Translations under genes and position numbers: made by a program
Notes under the pieces: model-generated
Seen by the model: only the letters and a program-made list of their open reading frames with translations
What the model was told of the DNA's origin: nothing
Database searches by the model: none
Assembly: GCF_050948175.1 (NCBI RefSeq)
Contig: NW_027490172.1
Location: forward strand, 620,001-684,000
DNA length: 64,000 bases
Source: Xylocopa sonorina
Taxonomy: Eukaryota > Arthropoda > Insecta > Hymenoptera > Apidae
Direction of reading: 5' to 3'
Part shown: in pieces, positions 42,801 to 54,801 of the stretch
How the letters are laid out: each line of letters starts with the position of its first letter
How positions within the stretch are numbered: position 1 is the first letter of the stretch

Positions 42801-45800
42801 AAGGAAATAGCGTTTGCAGATTTCTACGTATCGTAGTAATAGGTTTCTAATGCTTCTTAAAACGCGATATCGCATCTCATTTCTATGTTTCATGGTGAGA
42901 TATAATATGATTTGCGAAGTGTTATGTATTCCTCGTCTACACTTCAAATGAATGTAAATGCGACACTTCCTTGCAAAGAAATAGCGTTTGCAGATGTCTA
43001 CGTATCGTAGCAATAGATTACTAATGCTACTTAAAACGCGATATCGCATCTCATTTCTATGTTTCATGGTAAGATATAATATGATTTGCGAAGTGTTATG
43101 CATTCCTCGTATACGATTCAAATGAATGTAAATGCGACACTTCCTTGCAAGGAAATAGCGTTTGCAGATGTCTACGCATCGTAGCAATAGAGTTCTTATG
43201 ATTCTTAAAACGCAATACCGCATCTCATTTCTATGTTTCATGGTAAGATATAATATGATTGACGAAGTGTCATGTATTCCTCGTCTACACTTCAAATGAA
43301 TGTAAATGCGACACTTCCATGCAAGGAAATAGCGTTTGCAGATTTCTACGTATCGTAGTAATAGGTTTCTAATGCTTCTTAAAACGCGATATCGCATCTC
43401 ATTTCTATGTTTCATGGTGAGATATAATATGATTTGCGAAGTGTTATGTATTCCTCGTCTACACTTCAAATGAATGTAAATGCGACACATCCTCGCAAGG
43501 AAATAGCGTTTGCAGATGTCTACCTATCGTAGCAATAGGGTTCTAATGCTTCTTAAAACACGATATCGCATCTCATTTCTTTGTTTCATGGTAAGATATA
43601 ATATGATTTACGAAGTGTTTTGTATTCCTCGTCTACACTTCAAATGAATGTAAATGCGACACTTCCCTGCAAAGAAATTGCGTTTGCAGATGTCTACGTA
43701 TCGTAGCAATAGATTTCTAATGCTTCTTAAAACGCGATATAGCATCTCATTTCCATGTTCCATGGTAAGATATAATATGATTTGCGAAGTGTCATGTTTT
43801 CCTCGTCTACATTTCAAATGAATGTAAATGCGACACGTCCTTGCAAGGAAATAGCGTTTGCAGATGTCTACCTATCGTAGCAATAGGGTTCTGGTGCTTC
43901 TTAAAACGCGATATCGCATCTCATTTCTATGTTTCATGGTAAGGTATAATATGATTTGCGAAGTGTTATGTATTCCTCGTCTACACTTCAAATGAATGTA
44001 AATGCAACGCTTCCTTGCAAAGAAATAGCGTTTGCAGATGTCTACGTATCGTAGCAATAGAATTCTTATGATTCTTAAAACGCGATATCGCATCTCATTT
44101 CTATGGTTCATGGTATGATATAATATGATTTGCGAAGTGTTATGTATTCCTCGTCTACACTTCAAATGAATGTAAATGCGACACTTCCTTGCTAGGAAAT
44201 AGCGTCTGCAGATGTCTAGGTATCGTAGCGATAGTGTTCTAATGCTTCTTAAAACGCGATATCGCATCTCATTTCAATGTTTCATTGTAAGATATAATTT
44301 GATTTGCGAAGTGTTATGTATTCCTCGTCTGCACTTCAAATGAATGTAAATGCGACACTTCCTTACTAGGAAATAGCGTCTGCAGATGTCTAGGTATCGT
44401 AGCAATAGAGTTCAAATGCTTCCTAAAACGAGATATTGCATCTCATATCTATGTTTAAAGATAAGATATAATATTCATTGCGAAGTGTTATGTATTCCTC
44501 GTCTACGATTCAAATGAATGTAAATGCGACACTTCCTTGCAAGGAAATAGCGTTTGCAGATGTCTACGTATCGTAGCAATAGAGTTCTTATGATTCTTAA
44601 AACGCGATACCGCATCTCATTTCTATGCTTCATGGTAAGATACAATATGATTTGCGAAGTGTCATGTATTCCTCGTCTACACTTCAAATGAATGTAAATA
44701 CGACACTTCATTGCTAGGAAATAGCGTCTGCAGATGTCTAGGTATCGTAGCAATAGAGTTCTTATGATTCTTAAAACGCGATATCGCAACTCATTTCTAT
44801 GGCTCATGGTAAGATATAATATGATTTGCGAAGTGTTATGTATTCCTCGTCTACACTTCAAATGAAAGTAAATGCGACACTTCCTTGCAAGGAAATAGCG
44901 TTTGCAGATGTCTACGTATCGTAGCAATGGAGTTCTTATGATTCTTAAAACGCGGTATCGATCTCAATTCTATGTTTCATGGTAAGATATAATATGATTT
45001 GCGAAGTGTTGTGGATTCCTCGTCTACACTTCAAATGAATGTAAATGCAACACTTCCTTGCAAAGAAATAGCGTTTGCAGATGTCTACGTATCGTAGAAA
45101 TAGGTTTCTAATGCTTCTTAAAACGCGATATCGCAACTCATTTCTATGTTTCATGGTATGATATAATATGATTTGCGAAGTGTTATGTATTCCTCGTCTA
45201 CACTTCATATGAATGTAAAAGCGACACTTCCTTGCAAGGAAATAGCGTTGCAAATGTCTACCTATCGTAGCAATAGAGTTCTTATGATTCTTAAAACGCG
45301 ATATCGCAACTCATTTCTATGTTTCATGGTAAGATATAATTTGATTTGCGAAGTGTTATGTATTCCTAGTCTGCACTACAAATGAATGTAAATGCGACAC
45401 TTCCTTACTAGGAAATAGCGTCTGCAGATGTCTAGGTATCGTAGCAATAGAGTTCAAATGCTTCCTAAAACGAGATATTGCATCTCATATCTATGTTTAA
45501 TGATAAGATATAACATTCATTGCGAAGTGTTATGCATTCCTCGTCTACGATTCAAATGAATGTAAATGCGACACTTCCTTGCAAGGAAATAGCGTCTGCA
45601 GATGTCTAGGTATCGTAGCGATAGTGTTCTAATCTTCTTAAAACGCGATATCGCATCTCATTTCTACGTTTCATGGTAAGATATAATATGATTCGCGAAG
45701 TGTTATGCATTCCTCGTATACGATTCAAATGAATGTAAATGCGACACTTCCTTGCAAGGAATTAGCGTTTGCCGATGTCTGCGTATCGTAGCAATAGGTT

Positions 45801-48589
45801 TCTAATGCTTCTTAAAACGCGATATCGCATCTCATTTCTATGTTTCATGGTAAGATATAATATGATTTGCGAAGTGTTATGTATTCCTCGTCTACACTTC
45901 AAATGAATGTAAATGCGACACTTCCTTGCAAGGAAATAGCGTTTGCAGATGCCTACCTATCGTAGCAATAGGGTTCTAATGCTTCTTAAATCGCGATATC
46001 GCATCTCATTTCTATGTTTCATGGTAAGATATAATATGATTTGCGAAGTGTCATGTATTCCTCGTCTACACTTCAAATGAATGTAAATACGACACTTCAT
46101 TGCTAGGAAATAGCGTCTGCAGATGTCTAGGTATCGTAGCAATAGAGTTCTTATGATTCTTATAACGCGATATCGCAACTCATTTCTATGGTTCATGGTA
46201 AGATATAATATGATTTGCGAAGTGTTATGTATTCCTCGTCTACACTTCAAATGAAAGTAAATGCGACACTTCCTTGCAAGGAAATAGCGTTTGCAGATGT
46301 CTACGTATCGTAGCAATGGAGTTCTTATGATTCTTAAAACGCGGTATCGATCTCAATTCTATGTTTCATGGTAAGATATAATATGATTTGCGAAGTGTTG
46401 TGGATTCCTCGTCTACACTTCAAATGAATGTAAATGCAACACTTCCTTGCAAAGAAATAGCGTTTGCAGATGTCTACGTATCGTAGAAATAGATTTCTAA
46501 TGCTTCTTAAAACGCGATATCGCATCTCTTTTCTATGTTTCATGGTAGGATATAATATGAATTGCGAAGTGTCATGTATTCCTCGTCTACACTTCAAATG
46601 AATGTAAATGCGACACTTCCTTGCAAGGAAATAGCGTTTGCAGATGTCTACGTATCGTAGCAATAGAGTTTTTATGATTCTTAAAACGCGATCTCGCATC
46701 TCATTTCTATGTTTCATGGTAAGATATAATATGATTTGCGAAGTGTTATGTATTCCTCGCCTACACTTCAAATGAATGTAAATGCGACACTTCCTTGCAA
46801 GGAAATAACGTTTGCAGATGTCTACGTATCGTAGCAATGGAGTTCTTATGATTCATAAAACGCGATATCGATATCAATTCTATGTTTCATGGTAAGATAT
46901 AATATGATTTGCGAAGTGTTATGTATTCCTCGTCTAAACTTCAAATGAATATAAATGCGACACTTCCTTGCAAGGAAATAGCGTTTGCAGATGTCTACCT
47001 ATCGTAGCAATAGCGTTCTAATGCTTCTTAAAACGCGATATCGCACCTCATTTCTATGTTTCATGGTAAGATATAATATGATTTGCGAAGTGTTATGTAT
47101 TCCTCGTCTACACTTCAAATGGATGTAAATGCGACACTTCCTTGCAAGGAAATAGCGTCTGCAGATGTCTAGGTATCGTAGCGATAGTGTTCTAATGCTT
47201 CTTAAAACGCGATATCGCATCTCATTTCTATGTTTCATGGTAAGATATAATATGATTCGCGAAGTGTTATGCATTCCTCGTATACGATTCAAATGAATGT
47301 AAATGCGACACTTCCTTGCAAGGAATTAGCGTTTGCAGATGTCTACGTATCGTAGCAATAGATTTCTAATGCTTCTTAAAACGCGATATCGCATCTCATT
47401 TCTATGTTTCATGGTAAGATATAATATGATTTGCGAAGTGTTGTGGATTCCTCGTCTACACTTCAAATGAATGTAAATGCGACACTTCCTTGCAAGGAAA
47501 TAGCGTTTGCAGATGCCTACCTATCGTAGCAATAGGGTTCTAATGCTTCTTAAAACGCGATATCGCATCTCATTTCTATGTTTCATGGTAAGATATAATA
47601 TGATTTGCGAAGTGTTATGTATTCCTCGTCTACACTTCAAATGAATGTAAATGCAACGCTTCCTTGCAAAGAAATAGCGTTTGCAGATGTCTACGTATCG
47701 TAGTAATAGAGTTCTTATGATTCTTAAAACGCGATACCGCATCTCATTTCTATGTTTCATGGTATGATATAATATGATTTGCGAAGTATCATGTATTCCT
47801 CGTCTACACTTCAAATGAATGTAAATGCGACACTTCCTTGCTAGGAAGTAGCGTCTGCAGATGACTAGGTATCGTAGCAATAGAGTTCAAATGCTTCTTA
47901 AAACGAGATATTGCATCTCATATCTATGCTTCATGATAAGATATAATATTCATTGCGAAGCGTTATGCATTCCTCGTCTACGATTCAAATGAATGTAAAT
48001 GCGACACTTCCTTGCAAGGAAATAGCGTTTGCAGATGTCTACGTATCGTAGCAATGGAGTTCTTATGATTCTTAAAACGCGATATCGATCTCAATTTTAT
48101 GTTTCATGGTAAGATATAATATGATTTGCGAAGTGTTATGTATTCCTCGTCTACACTTCAAATGATTATAAATGCGACACTTCCTTGCAAGGAAATAGCG
48201 TTTGCAGATTCCTACCTATCGTAGCAATAGGGTTCTAATGCTTCTTAAAACGCGATATCGCATCTCATTTCTATGTTTCATGGTAAGATATAATATGATT
48301 TGCGAAGTGTTATGTATTCCTCGTCTACACTTCAAATGAATGTAAATGCAACGCTTCCTTGCAAAGAAATAGCGTTTGCAGATGTCTACGTCTCGTAGCA
48401 ATAGAGTTCTTATGATTCTTAAAACGCGATATTGCAACTCATTTCTATAGTTCATGGTAAGATATAATATGATTTGCGAAGTGTTATGTATTCCTCGTCT
48501 ACACTTCAAATGAAAGTAAATGCGACACTTCCTTGCAAGGAAATAGCGTTTGCAGATGTCTACGTATCGTAGCAATGGAGTTCTTATGA

Positions 48590-51240
48590 TTCTTAAAACG
48601 CGGTATCGATCTCAATTCTATGTTTCATGGTAAGATATAATATGATTTGCGAAGTGTTATGTATTCCTCGTCTACACTTCAAATGAATGTAAATGCGACA
48701 CTTCCTTGCAAGGAAATAGCGTTTTCAGATATCTACCTATCGTAGCAATAGGGTTCTAATGCTTCTTAAAACGCGATATCGCATCTCATTTCTATGTTTC
48801 ATGGTAAGATATAATATGATTTGCGAAGTGCTATGTATTCCTCGTCTACGCTTCAAATGAGTGTAAATGCGACACTTCCTTGCAAGGAAATAGCGTTTCC
48901 AGATGTCTACGTATCGTAGCAACAGATTTCTAATGCTTCTTAAAACGCGATATCGCATCTCATATCTACGTTTCATGGTAAGATATAATATGATTTGCGA
49001 AGTGTTATGTATTCCTCGTCTACACTTCAAATGAATGTAAATGCGACACTTCCTTGCAAAGAAATAGCGTTTGCAGATGTCTACGTATCGTAGCAATGGA
49101 GTTCTTATGATTCTTAAAACGCGGTATCGATCTCAATTCTATGTTTCATGGTAAGATATAATATGATTTGCGAAGTGTTATGTATTCCTCGTCTACGCTT
49201 CAAATGAATGTAAATGCGACACTTCCTTGCAAGGAAATAGCGTTTCCAGATGTCTACGTATCGTAGCAACAGATTTCTAATGCTTCTTAAAACGCGATAT
49301 CGCATCTCATATCTACGTTTCATGGTAAGGTATAATATGATTTGCGAAGTGTTATGTATTCCTCGTCTGCACTTCAAATGAATGTAAATGCGACACTTCC
49401 TTGCAAGGAAATGGCGTATGCAGATGTCTACCTATCGTAGCAATGGGGTTCTAATGCTTCTTAAAACGCGATATCGCATCTCATTTCTATGTTTCATGGT
49501 AAGATATAATATGATTTGCGAAGTGTTATGTATTCCTCGTCTACACTTCAAATGAATGTAAATGCGACACTTCCTTGCAAAGAAATAGCGTTTGCAGATG
49601 TCTACGTATCGTAGCAATGGAGTTCTAATGCTTCTTAAAACGCGATATCGCATCTCATTTCTATGTTTCATGGTAGGATCTAACGTAATTTGCGAAGTTT
49701 TATGTATTCCTCGTCTACGATTCAAATGAATGTAAATGCGACACTTCCTTGCAAAGAAATAGCGTTTGCAGATATCTACCTATCGTAGCAATAGGGTTCT
49801 AATGCTTCTTAAAACGCGATATCGCATCTCATTTCTATGTTTCATGGTAAGATATAATATGATTTGCGAAGTGTTATGTATTCCTCGTCTACACTTCAAA
49901 TGAATGTAAATGAAACGCTTCCTTGCAAAGAAATTGCGATTGCAGATGCCTACGTCTCGTAGCAACAGATTTCTAATGCTTCTTAAAACGCGATATCGCA
50001 TCTCATATCTACGTTTCATGGTAAGATATAATATGATTTGCGAAGTGTTATGTATTCCTCGTCTACACTTCAAATGAATGTAAATGCGACACTTCCTTGC
50101 AAAGAAATAGCGTTTGCAGATGTCTACGTATCGTAGCAATGGAGTTCTTATGATTCTTAAAACGCGGTATCGATCTCAATCCTATGTTTCATGGTAAGAT
50201 ATAATATGATTTGCGAAGTGTTATGTATTCCTCGTCTACACTTCAAATGAATGTAAATGCGACACTTCCTTGCAAGGAAATAGCGTATGCAGATGTCTAC
50301 GTATCGTAGCAATAGATTTCTAATGCTTCTTAAAACGCGATATCGCATCTCATTTCTATGTTTCATGGTAGGATATAATGTAATTTGCGAAGTTTTATGT
50401 ATTCCTCGTCTACGATTCAAGTGAATGTAAATGCGACACTTCCTTGCAAAGAAATAGCGTTTGCAGATATCTACCTATCGTAGCAATAGGGTTCTAATGC
50501 TTCTTAAAACGCGATATCGCATCTCATTTCTATGTTTCATGGTAAGATATAATATGATTTGCGAAGTGTTATGTATTCCTCGTCTACACTTCAAATGAAT
50601 GTAAATGCGACACTTCCTTGCAAAGAAATAGCGTTTGCAGATGTCTACGTATCGTAGCAATGGAGTTCTTATGATTCTTAAAACGCGGTATCGATCTCAA
50701 TACTATGTTTCATGGTAAGATATAATATGATTTGCGAAGTGTTATGTATTCCTCGTCTACACTGCAAATGAATGTAAATGCGACACTTCCTTGCAAGGAA
50801 ATAGCGTTTCCAGATGTCTACGTATCGTAGCAATAGATTTCTAATGCTTCTTAAAACGCGATATCGCATCTCATATCTATGATTCATGGTAAGATATAAT
50901 ATGATTTGCGAAGTGTTATGTATTCCTCGTCTACACTTCAAATGAATGTAAATGAAACGCTTCCTCGCAAAGAAATAGCGATTGCAGATGTCTACGTCTC
51001 GTAGCAATAGAGTTCTTATGATTCTTAAAACGCGATATCGCAACTCATTTCCATGGTTCATGGTAAGATATAATATGATTTGCGAAGTGTTATGTATTCC
51101 TCGTCTGCACTTCAAATGAAAGTAAATGCGACACTTCCTTGCAAGGAAATAGCGTTTGCCGATGTCTACGTATCGTAGCAATGGAGCTCTTATGATTCTT
51201 AAAACGCGGTATCGATCTCAATTCTATGTTTCATGGTAAG
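48590..51240. repeat. 3-monomer HOR, period 521 bp
   Basis: The variant CGCGGTATCGATCTCAAT, which lacks one C relative to GCGATATCGCATCTCA, starts at 48,599, 49,120, 50,163, 50,684 and 51,205. The steps are 521, 1,043 (521+522), 521 and 521, that is 3 x 174 minus the deleted base. The copy expected near 49,641 has the undeleted form. The same deletion occurs at 44,951 and 46,340. The deletion shifts the long minus-strand frame in every third unit, which shows that the frame is not maintained here. Confidence 0.85.
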
Positions 51241-51299
51241 ATATAATATGATTTGCGAAGTGTTATGTATTCCTCGTCTACACTTCAAATGAATGTGAA

Positions 51300-52827
51300 T
51301 GCCACACTTCCCTGCTAGCAAATAGCATTTCCAGATGTCTAGGTATCGAGGAAATAGAGTTCTAATGCTTCTCAAAACGTGATATCGCATCTTATTTCTA
51401 TGTTTCATGATAAGATATCATATTCATTGCGAAGTGTTACGTATGCCTCGTCTACACTTCAAAAGAATGTAACTGCCACACTTGCTCGCTAGGATATAGC
51501 GTTTCTTGATATCCACGTATAGAAGCAATAGAGCTGTAATGGTTCTTAAATTGCGATATCGCATCTCAGATATTTGTTTCTCGATGAGATAGAATATTCA
51601 TTGCGAAGTGTTATGTAAACCTCGTCTAGACTGTAAAAGAATGTAAATGCCACACATCCTTGCTAGGAAATGCGTTTCCAGACGTCTACGTATCGAATCA
51701 ATAAAGTTCCAATGCTTCCTATAACGCCACGTTATGTATACCTCGTCTACAATACCAAAGATTGCGAATACCACACTTCCTTCTTAGGAAATAACGTTTC
51801 CAGATGTCTGCGTATCCAAGCAATAGAGTTCTAATGCTGCTTAAAATGTGATATGGCATCTCATGTCTACGTATCATGATAAGATGCAATATTCTTTGCG
51901 AAGAGCTATGTGGACCTCGTATACACTTCAAAAAAATGTGAAGGCCACACATCCTTGCTAGGAAATAGTGTTCTCTGATGTCTACGTACCCAAGCAATAG
52001 GGTTCCACTGCTTCTTGAAACGCGATATCGCATCTCATTTCTGGGTTTCAATATAAGCTATAATATTCATTGGGAAGTGTTATGTATACCTCGACTACAC
52101 ATCTAAACAATGTAAACGCCACGCTTCCTTGCTAGGAAATAGCGTTCTCTGATGTCTACGTATCGAAGCAATAGAGTTCTAATGCTTCCTAGAACGCGAT
52201 ATCGCATCTCATGTATGTTTCATGATGAGATATAATATTCATTGCGAAGTGTTATGTATACCTTGTCTAGACTTTAAAAGAATGTAAATGCCACACTTCC
52301 TTGCGACGGAATAGCGTTTCTAGATGTCTACGCATCGAAGCAATAGATTTCTAACTCTTTATAAAACGCGATATCGCATATCAGTTCTGTGTCACATGAT
52401 AAGATGTAATTTCAATGCATCGCGTTATGTATATCTCCTCTACACTTCAAATGAATGTAAATGCATCACTTCCTTGCTACGGAATATCGTTTCTATATCT
52501 GAAGGTTTAGAAGCAATAGAGTTCTAATGCTTCGTAAAACGCGGCTGCGCATCTTACTTCTATATTTCATGATAAGATGTAATATTCATGGCATCGCATT
52601 ATGTTTATCTGCTTCTGCACATTAATTGAGTGTAAACCCTACAATTTCTTGCCCGGGGATAGCGTTTCTAGATGTCCAGGTGCCGAAGCATTTAATTTGT
52701 CATGCTTCATGCACCGCAATATCATATAAACCGCATTTCATATAAACAGTTCAAAGTAAGTTTAAGGTTGTAAAGCTCTATGCATCGCATTATGCTTATC
52801 TGCTCTGTGCTTTATAATGCTCTGGGA
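51300..52827 (-). repeat. Degenerate inner edge of the left array
   Basis: The monomers are still recognisable but heavily substituted. GCGAAG-type landmarks lie at 51,429, 51,603, 51,899, 52,072, 52,244, 52,417, 52,591 and 52,782, with steps of 174, 296, 173, 172, 173, 174 and 191. The 296 step reflects an internal loss of about 52 bases near 51,725, where the stretch between AACGC and the GTTATG motif is missing. All these units carry the B-type ATATTCATTGCGAAG or decayed forms of it, and GTATACCTCG rather than GTATTCCTCG. Homology fades at the boundary with the LTR-like sequence. Array edges escape homogenisation, so this probably keeps old monomer sequence. Confidence 0.85.
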
Positions 52828-53419
52828 TGTGAGAAGGCCCTCAACCATCCTTAACCCCCTAAAGGGAAGTCAAAAGTTCAGCGGCCCTGCAGGTGGGTCA
52901 TGGGAGCGCGGCGCGCGAGGCGCTACGCAATTTAAATTATCAGGAGGATCCCCTCAGGGACACCCAAGATGGCGAGAAGAGGAAATCGCCGAAGTCCACT
53001 GATCGATGGACCCGAACAATACCGAAGCCTACAGCCCACTCCACCAAGGAGCCCCGAGGAGGATCCACGAGACCCGAGGACCACCAGCGAATTCAAGGAA
53101 CCTGAAGAAGAGAACGTGAGAGCTTATTCGCTAAAGCGTCCCATTTCTTGTGTCGCATATTGTATATTGTATCTTATATCGTGAAGCGAGTTATGATACC
53201 CGGTAATTCGCGGCGTGTTGCGTAGTTTCCCGTAACCCTTGTTAGTTAAACCCACGTCGAGACCATAAATAAACATGCCGTGACTTCAGTATCTCGCGAT
53301 CTGAGTGTGTGTACTTGCCTAGTCATAGTCGAGAGGAGGAGCATTTCGAAGTTTCAAGGGTTGTTCCGCCCCAGGGTTCCCGGGGTCGTGTAGTCTATCC
53401 CTTTGCTACTTTCTGAGCA
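52828..53419 (+). mobile_element. Probable LTR of an LTR retrotransposon
   Basis: A GC-richer segment of about 592 bases begins abruptly with TGTGAGAAGG after decayed satellite and ends TTCTGAGCA. Two bases later a tRNA-type primer-binding site begins. It contains ACCATAAATAAACATG with a polyadenylation signal, then a CGCGATCTGAGTGTGTG stretch, which is the order expected of R and U5. Three short overlapping plus-strand frames at 52,817-53,184 show no recognisable domain and I treat them as chance frames in the LTR. No second LTR and no matching target duplication were found, so this is a broken element rather than a clean solo LTR. The 5' boundary rests only on the TGT start and the end of satellite homology. 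Confidence 0.55.
53268..53273 (+). promoter_or_regulatory. AATAAA polyadenylation signal inside the LTR
   Basis: AATAAA within ACCATAAATAAACATG, about 146 bases before the inferred LTR end. In LTR retrotransposons such a signal lies in R and directs 3' end formation. Confidence 0.5.
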
Positions 53420-53421
53420 GC

Positions 53422-53431
53422 TGGCGCCCAA
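53422..53431 (+). other. Primer-binding site, TGGCGCCCAA
   Basis: TGGCGCCCAA begins two bases after the CA that ends the LTR. TGG at this place pairs with the CCA end of a tRNA, and TGGCGCCC is the core of the tRNA-Lys-type primer-binding sites used by many retroelements. The tRNA identity is inferred from that core only. What follows (GAACAGTTGTACG) does not lead into a gag-like frame. Confidence 0.55.
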
Positions 53432-54480
53432 GAACAGTTGTACGTGAGCGGATACCTTGGAACGATAGATCGCTTTAGATTAAAGTACGTTTTACACCTT
53501 AAAGCATTTAGATAATTAACCCCTTCGAGCTTCCCTGACTTACTAGATATAGGTTTCCTTCACGACTAATAGGAACCATCACTTTACATAGATATATAGA
53601 CCACACATAGTTTTAAACGTAGAACTGAGAATTTGAGAACTTACTTTGAAACGTTAGTAGTGAGGAATTCCATCGGATTTCGTAGAAATTCAGAACTTAC
53701 TTGCTATGAAACATAGGCAGATAAGAGCCATCGCGTTGCTTAGAACTTTAGAACTTGCTTACTTCAACAAAGATTTCTATTGGCTTCGTCCGTTCTTTTA
53801 GAAGAGTTTTTGATAAACCACATACTTTTCACACTTCTGATATCTTTGAAAGTTCACGAGATGTAATCGTTTAAGTTTTAAAATGATTACTTAGTGTGGA
53901 TTATTATTTAGTAACACGCTCATAAACGAGTCTGCATAGGATATAATCCATAAGTTTTTAAGCCTGGAAATTATGTAGTTATTTGTTATTCACTTATTGC
54001 TCAAACGACAAAGATTCTGACCACTTCAAAATGGTTGACTTTCATCAATTTTCTTAAAAATTGAAATACTGCCCAACTGCTTGTATTAAAGACTGTAATT
54101 AAAGCTTTCAAAACATTTTACCTCTTATAGATGAATTCTGGAATTGAAATTGAATGTTTGACTTTTCTAACTCCTGTTTAGACATCTTTCTATTGGAATA
54201 TTCAAGTATTTTTCATATTCGTAATTATTAAAAATGTTTTACTTGATTGTTTTATTTAATATTTAGAATTTTCTGAGAAATATTTTTTATCGTAATGAAC
54301 TATATAATTGCAATTATAATTCTTTGTGAAATAATAATAACAGAAAGGTATGTATCCATTCTTGTAGTTTTGTAAAGAGTATTTAATCTTACTATCTAAA
54401 ATGAAACATTGAGATCTGTTTACAATCTAATGGAATTTAATTACCTTTTGATTCAAATTCACAATGATAATCTTCCATAG
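53432..54480. other. AT-rich non-satellite sequence, no gene recognised
   Basis: About 1 kb after the primer-binding site with no long open frame. It may begin with retroelement leader, but no gag or pol coding sequence follows. From about 53,830 it is AT-rich, with homopolymer runs typical of intergenic DNA. Apart from the weak tandem repeat at 53,637-53,808 I see nothing that can be named. Confidence 0.6.
53637..53808. repeat. Weak tandem repeat, about 57 bp x 3
   Basis: GAACTTACTT, GAACTTACTT and GAACTTGCTT begin at 53,637, 53,693 and 53,751, spacing 56 and 58. The middle part of each unit (GAAACGTTAG, GAAACATAGG) loosely resembles the satellite in right-array orientation (GAAACATAGAAATGAGATG), followed by ATCGCGTT and TTAGAACT. 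It could be a decayed, shortened satellite relic or an unrelated short repeat. Confidence 0.35.
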
Positions 54481-54526
54481 TTCAACAATTTTGTGAGCTG
54501 TCCTCAGGAATCCGCAGCTCAGTACT

Positions 54527-54532
54527 TATAAA
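54527..54532 (+). promoter_or_regulatory. Possible TATA box
   Basis: TATAAA in AGTACTTATAAAATGAACG, at the start of the region that holds the only plausible gene. A 30-codon frame begins at the overlapping ATG (54,533-54,625), with a hydrophobic stretch FSILILSCL. It is too short to call a gene but could be a leader exon. Chance TATAAA is common in sequence this AT-rich. Confidence 0.25.
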
Positions 54533-54801
54533 ATGAACGACACAAAGAACAGCCTAACCAAACGTATTCGAACCGATTTTTCAATACTAATCTTATCATG
54601 TTTAACTTATGCTGCAAACTATTGAAATGCCCTTCGAACAGTGTTTATTCACAGTGAAGTAAACGGTAAGTATTACGCCTTCCACCACTGTTTACAATAC
54701 GTATGTTTCATTTGCTATCAAAACCGTGAGTATTATCGCCTTTCTTTACTTTTTGTAACCTTCAATGCCTTCATGTTACAAATCGTTAAACTTGCTTTAA
54801 A

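Larger units (their letters stand above)
1..51300 (-). repeat. Left satellite array, 174 bp monomer, about 295 copies
   Basis: The same unit recurs every 174 bases. For example, the motif GCATCTCATTTCTATG begins at 67 and 241, and the matching variant at 415. The period holds for some 51 kb with only rare one-base indels. Monomers differ by a few to some tens of substitutions and fall into subtypes. The common subtype (A) carries TAATATGATTTGCGAAG; a second (B) carries TAATATTCATTGCGAAG and often GAGATATTGC in place of GCGATATCGC. No other sequence interrupts the array. The strand given is that of the long open reading frame, used only to define orientation. Such an array is typical of centromeric or pericentromeric heterochromatin, but location cannot be read from sequence. 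I do not recognise the family by name. The array runs off the left end of the window. Confidence 0.97.

Noticed and set aside
1..51300. CRISPR array or phage-type direct repeats
   Set aside because: There are no unique spacers. The whole 174-base unit repeats without a repeat/spacer division, and the context is eukaryotic.
1..51300. CENP-B box in the monomer
   Set aside because: Looked for TTCG....A..CGGG on both strands of several units by eye; no convincing match.
893..51408. Dozens of minus-strand open frames of 61-909 codons read as a family of basic repeat proteins
   Set aside because: All are the same satellite frame. Ends fall on random monomer variants, one-base indels are tolerated, and the right array is mostly closed in this frame.
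52817..53184. Three overlapping plus-strand frames with Pro-, Arg- and Glu-rich products
   Set aside because: They overlap each other in different frames inside the proposed LTR and show no known domain; GC-rich composition alone can give them.
52828..53419. Clean solo LTR
   Set aside because: The bases before (TGGGA) and after (GCTGG) are not a target duplication, and a primer-binding site follows, so it is a broken longer element.
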